A stretch of DNA of 64,000 nt from Acidicapsa acidisoli. GTDB lineage: Bacteria; Acidobacteriota; Terriglobia; Terriglobales; Acidobacteriaceae. The notes below the pieces were generated by a model. It saw nothing but the letters and a program-made list of their open reading frames with translations, was not told the DNA's origin and made no database searches. Every line of letters begins with the position of its first letter. The stretch's first letter is position 1. Made by a program: the position numbers and the translations under genes. Where the stretch lies: assembly GCF_025685625.1 (NCBI RefSeq), contig NZ_JAGSYI010000001.1, positions 930,001-994,000 on the forward strand, given 5' to 3'. Positions 51,888 through 59,611 of the stretch are shown here, in pieces.

Positions 51888-54140
51888 TCAGGGTTGCCCG
51901 GCGACAGCAGGTTGCGGCCTGTCCATGTGTACGTGCCACGGAGAGCTTTCTCTATTCATCTCCGGATGCATCCGAAGAAACTCAAGCGAGTAAGTTGGCG
52001 CGCCAGGGTCGATTCGCTTCATCGTATACTGCGCCGCTTCGTCCGTGGCTTGCTTCTTCATGCCCACGCGGCGATACAGGACAGCGAGATTGTAGTGAGC
52101 CGCCAGATCGTCCGGATCGATTTGCTGCAACGCCTTGAACTGCTGCATCGCATCGTCGCTGCGATGCTGTTGATAGTAGGATATGCCGAGTTCCCGCCGC
52201 GCATCGCGGGAATAGGGATATTGCGCAACGACCTTTTCGAGATCGGCAACTTCGGCCTCTGAGTGCCTCTGCCGCCGCTCGACCAACGCAAGGTAATAGA
52301 GAGCCCGTGCATCGTCCGGGTGCAGTTTCAAGGCCGTCTCCAGCGGTGCTCGCGCTTCATCATATTTTTCCCATTCGATATACACGATGGCTTTGTTGAT
52401 GTACCCATCCTTGTAATCGGGGTGCAGGTGAATCACCTGCTCGAACGCCTTCATGGCTTCTTCGTACTGCTGTTCGTCGAGATAGCCGATGCCGACATTG
52501 TTCCAGCGCATCCAATCCTGATTATCTGTCGGTAATGGGGACGATGTTGGATTGTCGCCGATATTGAAAGTACGGCTTCGCGACGCAAGCTCGATTACCG
52601 GATAAGCAGGATGGTCTTTACCCAATACGTTGTTCAAGTAACTTTGGCGAAGATGCCGGTAGTCAACGGCTGCAGTGATCGTTATTGGACCTGTCAAATC
52701 TTTCGGGATGCGGAACTGATACCGGACAAGCGCGGAGCGTCCCGCTTGCACAGTGTTGTCATAAGCCACGGAATGAATCGTCCAGACCTTGTGGTTATCG
52801 ACAAAATCTCCCAGCACGTCGACTGGCCGATTGGTAAAGCTGTGCGCGCTTGGATCGATCAACCCATCGAGCTTGAGGAAACCGCTCTCATAGACCATCG
52901 CGCCGGATGCATCCTTCACTGTGAACTTGACCCAGGCTTCATAAAGATCGCGCACCTCTGGAATCAGCGAGTGGCCTATGTTCTTGTTCTGCACGACGAC
53001 ATAGGCTTCCACAAGTTCATCCGGCTTGATAGAAACCGGAACCGAACCAAGCGGAGCAGCCATCGTGTTGTCGGATACTGACTTCAACGCAAAGATATCG
53101 ACATTGAGATAGTTGCCGCTCTCCAGAAAGTCGACCGTCTTTTGCAGTTGCTCGTCGAAGCCGTAGTAGAACGGCACAGCCGTGTTGCCCGCAGGCCAGC
53201 GATGCGACATCAGTGTTCCCTGCTTTGCTCCGTAGTCCGGTAGCGTGATCGCTTCGCGTTTCATATGGCAGCCCTGACAGGGCGTGTAGTCTGCGCTGTA
53301 AAAAGTAAGTGGATTCTGTTGCGAGAATTTTGATCCCTGCCATTCGTCATAAGCGGTAAATGCGCGAATCCACTTATAGTCATTGAGCATTGGCGGCAGG
53401 TTTGCCTTGTGGCATGCGGCGCAGAACTCAGGCTTGTGAAGGAAATCCTGCATCACAGCCTTGCTGTGACGGTCAAGGTGCGCAAGTATCTCGGCGTCCG
53501 GAGCAATCCCGGGGATACGGTTTCCCTTCTCATCCACCAGCACGGCGGGCACGCCCATCACGAAGCTACCGTTGCCGAGCTTGGTTTGTACGCTCTGGAT
53601 CGAGTGGCAGGTCATGCAGGTAAGCCCGTCGCGATCAAAAGACCTGTCGAACGGGTAGGTCTTATTCAGTGCGCCAGCGAGAATTCCGACCGGATTGTGG
53701 CAGCTATCGCAGTGACGCGCAAACTCAATGCCCTTGGTGCGCATGAGTATGTTCACACTGGTGCGATAGAACGGCGTCCGGAATGAATTGGCATGCAGCG
53801 ACTGACGCCACTGGTGGTACGCCTCCTGATGGCAGTGGCCACAGTATTTGGCATCCGGAAAAGCTGTTGGTTCAAGAAAATCGCCGCCCTCCACGGCGGC
53901 ATTTCCCGGCAATGCGATCCTGTCCTTGGCGAATGGAAACGCGTATAGCGGTCGCATCTTGTCCGCGTAGGCTTTGCGAACGCTAGCTTCATCGCGGGGT
54001 GGATCGTCTGCGCCCGCTGTGCCCGCGCCGTGAATCGCCTTAATGCCGAAAATCAGCGCCGCACAGAATAGCAGGCAAGGGAGAACGGCGCGTGTCGAGA
54101 GTGGCCTTATCGCCTTCGCTAATTCAGAGAGTTTGCGCAT
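51888..54140 (-). CDS. Pentaheme c-type cytochrome with C-terminal TPR domain
   Basis: This 750-residue exported protein has one N-terminal hydrophobic segment (16-36) and five CXXCH haem sites: C100-H104 (CGHCH), C144-H148 (CDSCH), C175-H179 (CMTCH), C240-H244 (CAACH) and C288-H292 (CQGCH). This is a cytochrome c554/c-type multiheme module. Residues 330-520 form a beta-rich domain, and 530-735 carry TPR repeats (WNNVGIGYLDEQQYEEAMKA, YINKAIVYIEWEKYDEARAP, ALYYLALVERRQRHSEAEVA, HYNLAVLYRRVGMKKQATDE). It probably transfers electrons in the periplasm. It is followed by the FG-GAP/UnbV gene and preceded by a TPR gene, a set recurrent in Acidobacteria and Planctomycetes. Confidence 0.9.
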   Translation of the reverse strand: MRKLSELAKAIRPLSTRAVLPCLLFCAALIFGIKAIHGAGTAGADDPPRDEASVRKAYADKMRPLYAFPFAKDRIALPGNAAVEGGDFLEPTAFPDAKYCGHCHQEAYHQWRQSLHANSFRTPFYRTSVNILMRTKGIEFARHCDSCHNPVGILAGALNKTYPFDRSFDRDGLTCMTCHSIQSVQTKLGNGSFVMGVPAVLVDEKGNRIPGIAPDAEILAHLDRHSKAVMQDFLHKPEFCAACHKANLPPMLNDYKWIRAFTAYDEWQGSKFSQQNPLTFYSADYTPCQGCHMKREAITLPDYGAKQGTLMSHRWPAGNTAVPFYYGFDEQLQKTVDFLESGNYLNVDIFALKSVSDNTMAAPLGSVPVSIKPDELVEAYVVVQNKNIGHSLIPEVRDLYEAWVKFTVKDASGAMVYESGFLKLDGLIDPSAHSFTNRPVDVLGDFVDNHKVWTIHSVAYDNTVQAGRSALVRYQFRIPKDLTGPITITAAVDYRHLRQSYLNNVLGKDHPAYPVIELASRSRTFNIGDNPTSSPLPTDNQDWMRWNNVGIGYLDEQQYEEAMKAFEQVIHLHPDYKDGYINKAIVYIEWEKYDEARAPLETALKLHPDDARALYYLALVERRQRHSEAEVADLEKVVAQYPYSRDARRELGISYYQQHRSDDAMQQFKALQQIDPDDLAAHYNLAVLYRRVGMKKQATDEAAQYTMKRIDPGAPTYSLEFLRMHPEMNRESSPWHVHMDRPQPAVAGQP

Positions 54141-54191
54141 TGCATTCCGACCCGCTCAACCTGAGAAACGTACGACAGAATACAGGCAAAT

Positions 54192-54203
54192 TGGGTGCAC
54201 CCA
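54192..54203. promoter_or_regulatory. 12-base perfect palindrome upstream of the pentaheme gene
   Basis: TGGGTGCACCCA is a perfect palindrome 52-63 bases before the start at 54140, next to a TTATAG sequence in the minus orientation that could be a -10. It is an operator candidate; no regulator is known. Confidence 0.35.
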
Positions 54204-54260
54204 CTATAACCAAATCACGACACGAATGTACATCAACCCTAAGTCGGGCGATTGTTCCAA

Positions 54261-54280
54261 TAAAGAGTCCTGCTTGGACT
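54261..54280 (-). terminator. Short stem-loop after the TPR gene
   Basis: On the minus strand AGTCC-AAGCA-GGACT followed by CTTTATT lies 12 bases after the stop at 54292. The 5-bp stem is short but the T-rich tail fits an intrinsic terminator. Confidence 0.45.
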
Positions 54281-54291
54281 AAGTTCTGACT

Positions 54292-56097
54292 TTATCGCTT
54301 TATCGAAGCATCTTTTGCGAGCGCTTCGGCCTTTTGCCGCTCGGCAGTTGCTTCCGCGGTCTTGCCCTCCTGCTCCAATGCCTTGGCCAATCCCGCATGA
54401 GCCTCTGTGTAATCCGCATCGAAGCTGAGAGCCTCTCGAAACTGCGCAACGGCTTGTTCCAGATTGCCGCTTTTCAGTTGCGAGTTTGCTGAATTTGTCG
54501 CGACCTCGGCGCGTTGCCGGTTCATGTTGGCCCGCATCAGATCGGCGGCTTTCCGGCGCTCTTCTGTGGCCTCCGCCGGCTGATTCTGCCTGGCTAACAC
54601 CGCCGCCAGCGTAAGATGCGGATCAGGCTGTTGCGGCAGTTGACGGATCGCCTCGCGCAACGCCGTGACTGCGTCGCTCAACTGGTCCAGCTTGCTGTAG
54701 ACGCTGCCCAGAGTGGCCCATCCGTCGCCATTCTCCGGACGCAGCTTGAGCGAAACATTCAGCTCCCGTGCAGCCTCGGCGTAGCGACCCACCTGCATGT
54801 ACAACACGCCGAGAATATACGGAGGCTCCGGCGCGGATGGGTCAATCTTTTCGGCAATCTCCAATTCGGGGATTGCACCGGCCGCGTCATCTTCCATCTT
54901 CAGAGCGAGGCCGAGGTTATAGTGCAACTGTGCTGCATTCGGAGATATCTTTAACGCTGCTCGTAGCTGATCGACCGCATCGTCGAACTGATTCAACTGG
55001 ATGAATGCCGCTGCGAGATCCTGATGAGCTGTCGGATTCTCGGGAGCCAGCGACACCGCGCGTTGCAGGATCGGAACGGCATCTTTGGCACGCTGCGTCT
55101 GGCAGAGAGCCATACCCAGATTCGTCAGCATTTCAGCATTCTTCGGCTCCGAAGAGGAAGCCCGTTGCAGAAGAGCAATAGCTTCATCCAATCGATTTAC
55201 GCGCTGCAGCGCCAGGCCCAGTTGATAGGCAGCCGCAGTGGAATGCGGATCGCTCTTGACGGCGTGCTCCAGCACTGGAATGGCCTGCGCGTCGTCGCCA
55301 GTATTGGCCAACTCCTGCCCGTACTCGACAGCGACGAGTGCGTTCTCTGGGGCCAGTTGATAGGCTTTGGCCAACTCGTCGAGGGCACCGGGCTGCTGCT
55401 CTGCTTTGCGCGCAAGTCCGCGATGCATGTACGCCATGGCAAAATCCGGATTTGCACTAAGGGCCTTACTAAAGGCCTGTTCCGCGTCGGACCAATCCTC
55501 GCGCTGCGCATAAAGAGAACCAAGCTCGTCCTGCAATTCGGCGCTGCGCGGATCAAGCGCAGCGGCCTCTTTCATTTTGGAGATCGCAGCTTGCACCTGA
55601 TTCGCCGCCACGAGCGCCCGCGCATACGGAATGAGAATAGATAGAGCTAGCGGGCGCTTTTCCGCTCGGGCAGAGGACTCCAGCTTGGCGAAGAGCGGAA
55701 GCGCCTTGGCAGGCTGCCCGTTCTGTTGATAGGCAAGGGCAAGATTGAACTGCGCGCTGCTGTCGCCGGGCTTCATCGCCAGCGCTTTTTCCAGTTCCCG
55801 CGTGCCCTCGCCGACGCGGCCTAGGCGCACGAGAACAGCTCCCAAAGCGCTGTGGCCCTGCTCAGCCGAGGGCGCGAGTCGCACGACCTCCTGAAAATTC
55901 GTCAAGGCTGTTTTCAAATCGTTCCGAGCAAGCGCCGCCGTTCCCGAGCGATAGTCTGCGTCGGCCTGTTTGAGGCTCGCGGATGGCTCCTGAGCGTAGC
56001 TATCGGACCCCAGCGCGATGCAAGCGAACAGCAACAGGACGCCTGTATATGCAGTAAGCCGCATCCTGTTCAGGAGCAAAGTCATCGCGGAGTTCAT
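54292..56097 (-). CDS. Exported TPR-repeat protein
   Basis: The start is ATG 56097 (MNSAMTLLLNRMRLTAYTGV), with AGAGGATC about 9 bases upstream; the frame remains open for 155 codons before it, without protein-like features. The 601-residue product has a signal peptide ending near SDSYAQ and about 14 TPR units along its whole length (for example ADYRSGTAALARNDLKTALT, QFNLALAYQQNGQPAKALPL, AYMHRGLARKAEQQPGALDE, TNLGMALCQTQRAKDAVPIL, HYNLGLALKMEDDAAGAIPE). TPR proteins are protein-protein scaffolds. It precedes the pentaheme-TPR gene on the same strand, 151 bases away with a possible terminator between. Three 11-bp repeats lie upstream. Confidence 0.88.
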   Translation of the reverse strand: MNSAMTLLLNRMRLTAYTGVLLLFACIALGSDSYAQEPSASLKQADADYRSGTAALARNDLKTALTNFQEVVRLAPSAEQGHSALGAVLVRLGRVGEGTRELEKALAMKPGDSSAQFNLALAYQQNGQPAKALPLFAKLESSARAEKRPLALSILIPYARALVAANQVQAAISKMKEAAALDPRSAELQDELGSLYAQREDWSDAEQAFSKALSANPDFAMAYMHRGLARKAEQQPGALDELAKAYQLAPENALVAVEYGQELANTGDDAQAIPVLEHAVKSDPHSTAAAYQLGLALQRVNRLDEAIALLQRASSSEPKNAEMLTNLGMALCQTQRAKDAVPILQRAVSLAPENPTAHQDLAAAFIQLNQFDDAVDQLRAALKISPNAAQLHYNLGLALKMEDDAAGAIPELEIAEKIDPSAPEPPYILGVLYMQVGRYAEAARELNVSLKLRPENGDGWATLGSVYSKLDQLSDAVTALREAIRQLPQQPDPHLTLAAVLARQNQPAEATEERRKAADLMRANMNRQRAEVATNSANSQLKSGNLEQAVAQFREALSFDADYTEAHAGLAKALEQEGKTAEATAERQKAEALAKDASIKR

Positions 56098-56433
56098 GGT
56101 AACTGATCCTCTGACAAGCGAACAGCCATGGGAGCGGAGAACAGAGGCTACGTTGACAGCGCGGCGGATGGCTCTGTATGTTGGCCCCTGTTGATTGCCT
56201 GATAATTGCTTGACAATTGCTTGATAGACGACAGGACTCGGATGACGTTTCTTGAAACAACCAGATGTATCCTTACCGACAGCCACTTTGTCATTCCTCT
56301 CATCGTGTTCTGCGCCGGCCTTGCTCTCCTCATCGCCCTGCACTGACGGAGTTAGCCCAGGACACAGCACGGTTGAAGTAACGTCCGATTCGATCAGGCA
56401 ATATATCTCAGCTGGAGTCTGGATGGTCGGCCT
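56098..56433. other. 336-bp divergent region between TPR gene and small unknown gene
   Basis: No gene is called; the minus-strand open frame here only extends the TPR gene upstream. The region holds three tandem 11-bp repeats (56194-56226) and, on the plus strand, a TTGACA (56154-56159) followed 18 bases later by TATGTT, a weak promoter candidate toward 56434. Confidence 0.4.
56194..56226. repeat. Three tandem 11-bp direct repeats upstream of the TPR gene
   Basis: ATTGCCTGATA (56194-56204), ATTGCTTGACA (56205-56215) and ATTGCTTGATA (56216-56226) follow each other without gaps, with at most two differences between any pair. The 11-base period puts each copy on the same face of the helix, about 100-130 bases before the TPR start. 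This is the arrangement used by OmpR-type and other direct-repeat regulators. Confidence 0.6.
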
Positions 56434-56751
56434 ATGAGCAGTAGTTCCAACCGTTTTTATTCCGATAGGATCGTGAGCCTGGAGCCTCATGAAAAAGACA
56501 GTTACCGTGTTGTGATTGACGTAGGAGATGGAAAAACCATTGAAACGGTTTGCAGGGTTCACCAGACCTTCCCCGAACTCGGCAAAGCGGGTCGGACCTG
56601 CACCTTCGACTCCCGTGAATTTGGGTTGGAGTTTATGGCGGGAAATATCAATTCACGGGCGATTTGCAGGAAGATTGTTGAGTTTCATAACAAGCTGAAC
56701 CCGATAATGTATGGCGGAATCCGTAAATCTGGAGAGAAAAACCCCGAATGA
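56434..56751 (+). CDS. Small cytoplasmic protein of unknown function, coupled to a sugar porter
   Basis: This 105-residue protein is not recognised. It has no signal or membrane segment. The first part alternates charged and hydrophobic residues (DSYRVVIDVGDGKTIETVCR), suggesting beta strands, followed by a helix around MAGNINSRAICRKIVEFHNKL. It has three cysteines. Its stop overlaps the ATG of the GRP porter (ATGA), so translation is coupled and a role with sugar uptake is possible. ATG 56434 has only a weak GGATGG upstream. Confidence 0.65.
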   Translation: MSSSSNRFYSDRIVSLEPHEKDSYRVVIDVGDGKTIETVCRVHQTFPELGKAGRTCTFDSREFGLEFMAGNINSRAICRKIVEFHNKLNPIMYGGIRKSGEKNPE

Positions 56752-58055
56752 GTGAAGCTTCAGCTACGCGCACACCCTCCGCCGTAAATATTGGCTCAAG
56801 GCACGGCCTGGGCGTACTCTGCGGGCTCGCCGCCGGGGTTTGGCTTGGGGCCGCCGAAGCGCCGACCAAACTGGTTAACTCCGGCCTGTCTCCATTCGCA
56901 ATTTCGCTGTGCATGGTAGCTGGGGTCTTTACTGCGCGCTGGACGGTTCCGACACTGCTCAAAGGCTCCCGCTATGTCTTTGCGGATCTTGCCGCGAAGA
57001 AGCATCTGCTCATCACCGCGATCCTGGCCGGTATGCTCTGGGCGGTTGCGAATACGCTGACTGTTTTTGCCATTCGCGATGTCGGCCTGACCATTGCCTT
57101 TCCGCTGTGGAACACCAACTCCCTCGTCGGCCTCATGTGGGGACGGCTGCTCTTCGGCGAATTGAAGGGAGCGAGCGCCAAAAACATTGCCAAAGTCGTG
57201 CTTGGCGCATTGGCAATCGTCGCGGCAGCGGTCATGCTCGGCTTCAGCACCATTCATGGCGATGTTGCGAGCGGCGTACACGCGGGTCGCGCGGTGAGCG
57301 GTATTCTGGCCGCACTGGGAGCGAGCCTGCTGTGGGGCACGATGTACATCCCGTACCGCAAGGCCTACATCAGCGGCATGAATCCGCTTTCGTTCGTAAC
57401 CGCCTTCACCATCGGGGAGCTGGGCACCATGTTCGCCCTGGTGCTGGCGCTCGACGGCGGAACAAAGGCCGCGGTCTTTCACTCGCCGGAGGCAAAACAC
57501 ATGCTCTTCTGGCTCTTTCTGGGCGGCTTTGTGTGGGTCATCGGCGATCTCTTTCAACAGTTTGCAACCAAGTATCTCGGCATTGGCAGAGGCATTCCTC
57601 TCTCCAACACCAACCAGATCTGGGGAGTCGCCTGGGGCGCGCTGGTCTTCGGAGAACTCGCTCATGCCGATCTCACTCACAAGCTGCTGGTTATCTCCGG
57701 ATCCATTGTCATGATCCTGGGAGCACTGGCGGTCAGCACTGCCGTCGCGACTTCACGCGAGCACACCTCGACCAATGATTCACTGGTGCGCGAATGTTCC
57801 CGCTACAATCTCGATTACCACTCCGTATTTGAGGCTTACGCCGGTGTTGAGAACAAAGACAGAGAGCAGAAACGCGGCTGGTGGGACTACGCAATTGTCG
57901 CGGTCGCCGTTGGAGCATTTATTTACCTAGGAGTGAATGCGAGAGTGCCGTCGCTGGCCATCGACTTCCCCTGGCTTTGCATCCTGTCCGGGGTTCTGGT
58001 CGTGACTGCAGCGGTGGGCGGCTGGGGACTTTGGAAGGCGACCCGATTCTCCTGA
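56748..58055 (+). CDS. GRP/RhaT-type sugar porter (drug/metabolite transporter fold)
   Basis: This 435-residue protein has about 10 membrane segments in two EamA-like halves. Distinct features are GVLCGLAAGVWLGAAEAPTKL (helix 1), AFPLWNTNSLVGLMWGRLLFGELKG and, in the second half, RGIPLSNTNQIWGVAWGALVFGELAH, the repeated 'P(L)xNTNxxxGxxWGxLxFGEL' loops characteristic of the glucose/ribose porter (GRP) and L-rhamnose symporter relatives. An insertion before the last two helices is hydrophilic. It would import a sugar with protons. It overlaps the unknown 105-residue gene by 4 bases and precedes a LacI regulator and GH38 mannosidase, so mannose or another released hexose is a plausible substrate. 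Confidence 0.85.
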   Translation: MSEASATRTPSAVNIGSRHGLGVLCGLAAGVWLGAAEAPTKLVNSGLSPFAISLCMVAGVFTARWTVPTLLKGSRYVFADLAAKKHLLITAILAGMLWAVANTLTVFAIRDVGLTIAFPLWNTNSLVGLMWGRLLFGELKGASAKNIAKVVLGALAIVAAAVMLGFSTIHGDVASGVHAGRAVSGILAALGASLLWGTMYIPYRKAYISGMNPLSFVTAFTIGELGTMFALVLALDGGTKAAVFHSPEAKHMLFWLFLGGFVWVIGDLFQQFATKYLGIGRGIPLSNTNQIWGVAWGALVFGELAHADLTHKLLVISGSIVMILGALAVSTAVATSREHTSTNDSLVRECSRYNLDYHSVFEAYAGVENKDREQKRGWWDYAIVAVAVGAFIYLGVNARVPSLAIDFPWLCILSGVLVVTAAVGGWGLWKATRFS

Positions 58056-58350
58056 GTTCCGCAGTAAAACAGCTCGAACTCTCTTCCATCCCGCGTTTCA
58101 CGCCGATCTGGCGTACTGTTTTGCGCTGCCAGAAAACGCATCCTGAGCGGCATGAGCCGCGAGGTGTCTTGGGATTTCCAGAAAAATCCACCTTGCCGAT
58201 GAGTACGAAAAGCGGCTCTGCTGCCGTTACTCACGAATAATTTGGCTTGACATGGAACGCGAGCACGAAGGACTCTGTTCGTTGAGGATCGAATCTAATT
58301 AACTTGACAATTCCTCCCGATTTCCTGGAAAACGGTTTCTAGGGGGCTCC
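58056..58350. other. 295-bp region between sugar porter and LacI gene
   Basis: No gene is called; open frames here are short and compositionally unlike proteins. A small stem GCGGC-ATGA-GCCGC sits near 58150. A second TTGACA lies near 58240. The LacI operator candidate is at the right end. Confidence 0.35.
58304..58339 (+). promoter_or_regulatory. Putative -35 and LacI-type operator before the LacI gene
   Basis: A perfect TTGACA lies at 58304-58309. The operator-like GAAAACGGTTTC (58328-58339), a near-palindrome with central CG as in LacI-family sites, falls where the -10 would be and ends 11 bases before the TTG start. Autoregulation by the gene product is inferred. Confidence 0.45.
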
Positions 58351-59439
58351 TTGACAGATCGTCCTGCGGCAAAAAAGAAAACTTCCGATGACTTGACCGA
58401 GCGCATGGATATCCGAACCATTGCGCGCATGGCCAACGTATCGATTGCCACCGTTTCGCGCACCATCAACCGGGTCAGCACGGTCAATCCCAAGATGGCC
58501 AAGCGTGTCTGGGACGTCATCGAGAAACTTGATTTCGTGCCCAACACCCAGGCTCGTGCGCTGGTTTCAGGTCGCAGCAAGCTCTTTGGGCTGCTGGTTT
58601 CGGAAATCACGAATCCCTTCTTTCCCGAGTTGATCCAGGGCTTCGAAAACATCGCGGTCGAAAACGGCTACGAAATCCTGGTCAGCTCCACGAATTACGA
58701 TCCCACGCGGATGTCGCACTGCATCCGCCGCATGCTGGAGCGCAAGGTGGAAGGCGTCGCCATCATGACGTTTGGCATTGAGGAGCCGCTGCTCGACCAG
58801 TTGGCCAAACGAAAGGTTCCGCTGGTTTTCATCGACATCGGCCCGGATCGGCCCGGCGTCAGTGTCCTCAAAGTCGACTACCACCACGGCATCCGCCAGG
58901 CCGTGCAACATCTCGCCGCCCTCGGCCATCGTCACATCGCATTCGTTTCCGGACCGATGCGCCTGCATTCGGCGCAGTCCCGATTGGCAGCCTTTTCCAA
59001 GTCCATGCAGGAGTGCGGCATTTCGCCCGACGTGAGTCAGATCATCGAGGGCGACCACACGCTGGAAGGCGGCGCGGTTGCCATGGAGAAACTGCTCGCC
59101 CAGAAAGAGCTCCCAACCGCTGTCATCTGCTCCAACGATATGACAGCCATTGGCGTGCTGCACAAGCTTTACCGCACAGGCCTGCGCGTGCCCGACGATA
59201 TTTCCGTGATTGGCTTCGACGACATTCACATCGCCGAAGTGATGATGCCTCCGCTGACCACGGTGCAGATGTCGCGCATTGACATCGCCAAGGCTGCTTT
59301 CGCCGCCCTGCGCGGTCACGTCGAAACGCCGGAACAGTTTCAGGGAAAACGCGAGTTCAAGATTCCAACCGATCTGATCGTCCGGGAATCTACGAGCTTT
59401 CCGCGCGGAACCATGACTCATCTGCGCAAGAAGTCCTGA
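58351..59439 (+). CDS. LacI-family transcriptional regulator
   Basis: This 362-residue protein starts at TTG 58351 with AGGGGG 4 bases upstream; ATG 58405 is an alternative start that would still keep the DNA-binding domain. The LacI helix-turn-helix is MDIRTIARMANVSIATVSRT (19-38) with hinge INRVSTVNPKMAKRVWDVIE and LDFVPNTQARALVSGRS. The periplasmic-binding-type core follows (LLVSEITNPFFPELIQGFE, AVICSNDMTAIGVLHKLYRT, VPDDISVIGFDDIHIAEVMM). It would repress or activate sugar genes in response to a sugar ligand. It lies between the sugar porter and the alpha-mannosidase, the likely targets together with itself. Confidence 0.92.
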   Translation: MTDRPAAKKKTSDDLTERMDIRTIARMANVSIATVSRTINRVSTVNPKMAKRVWDVIEKLDFVPNTQARALVSGRSKLFGLLVSEITNPFFPELIQGFENIAVENGYEILVSSTNYDPTRMSHCIRRMLERKVEGVAIMTFGIEEPLLDQLAKRKVPLVFIDIGPDRPGVSVLKVDYHHGIRQAVQHLAALGHRHIAFVSGPMRLHSAQSRLAAFSKSMQECGISPDVSQIIEGDHTLEGGAVAMEKLLAQKELPTAVICSNDMTAIGVLHKLYRTGLRVPDDISVIGFDDIHIAEVMMPPLTTVQMSRIDIAKAAFAALRGHVETPEQFQGKREFKIPTDLIVRESTSFPRGTMTHLRKKS

Positions 59440-59611
59440 ATACCTTTGGATCTGATTTCGGATAGTAAATCCAAGTATATTTTTCATTCCATCAACAATC
59501 CTTTACTGCGCGAATTTTTAGTCATATAACTTTTCGTACCGCCATCTGACCGTTGCCAGTAGCGACAACTCCGGCACGGGCAAATTACCATGCGAGGGAG
59601 GATTTCAAACA

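Noticed and set aside
56154-56183. TTGACA ... TATGTT as a plus-strand promoter for the gene at 56434
   Set aside because: The -10 is poor and it would leave a leader of about 250 bases; kept only as a weak note in the region entry.
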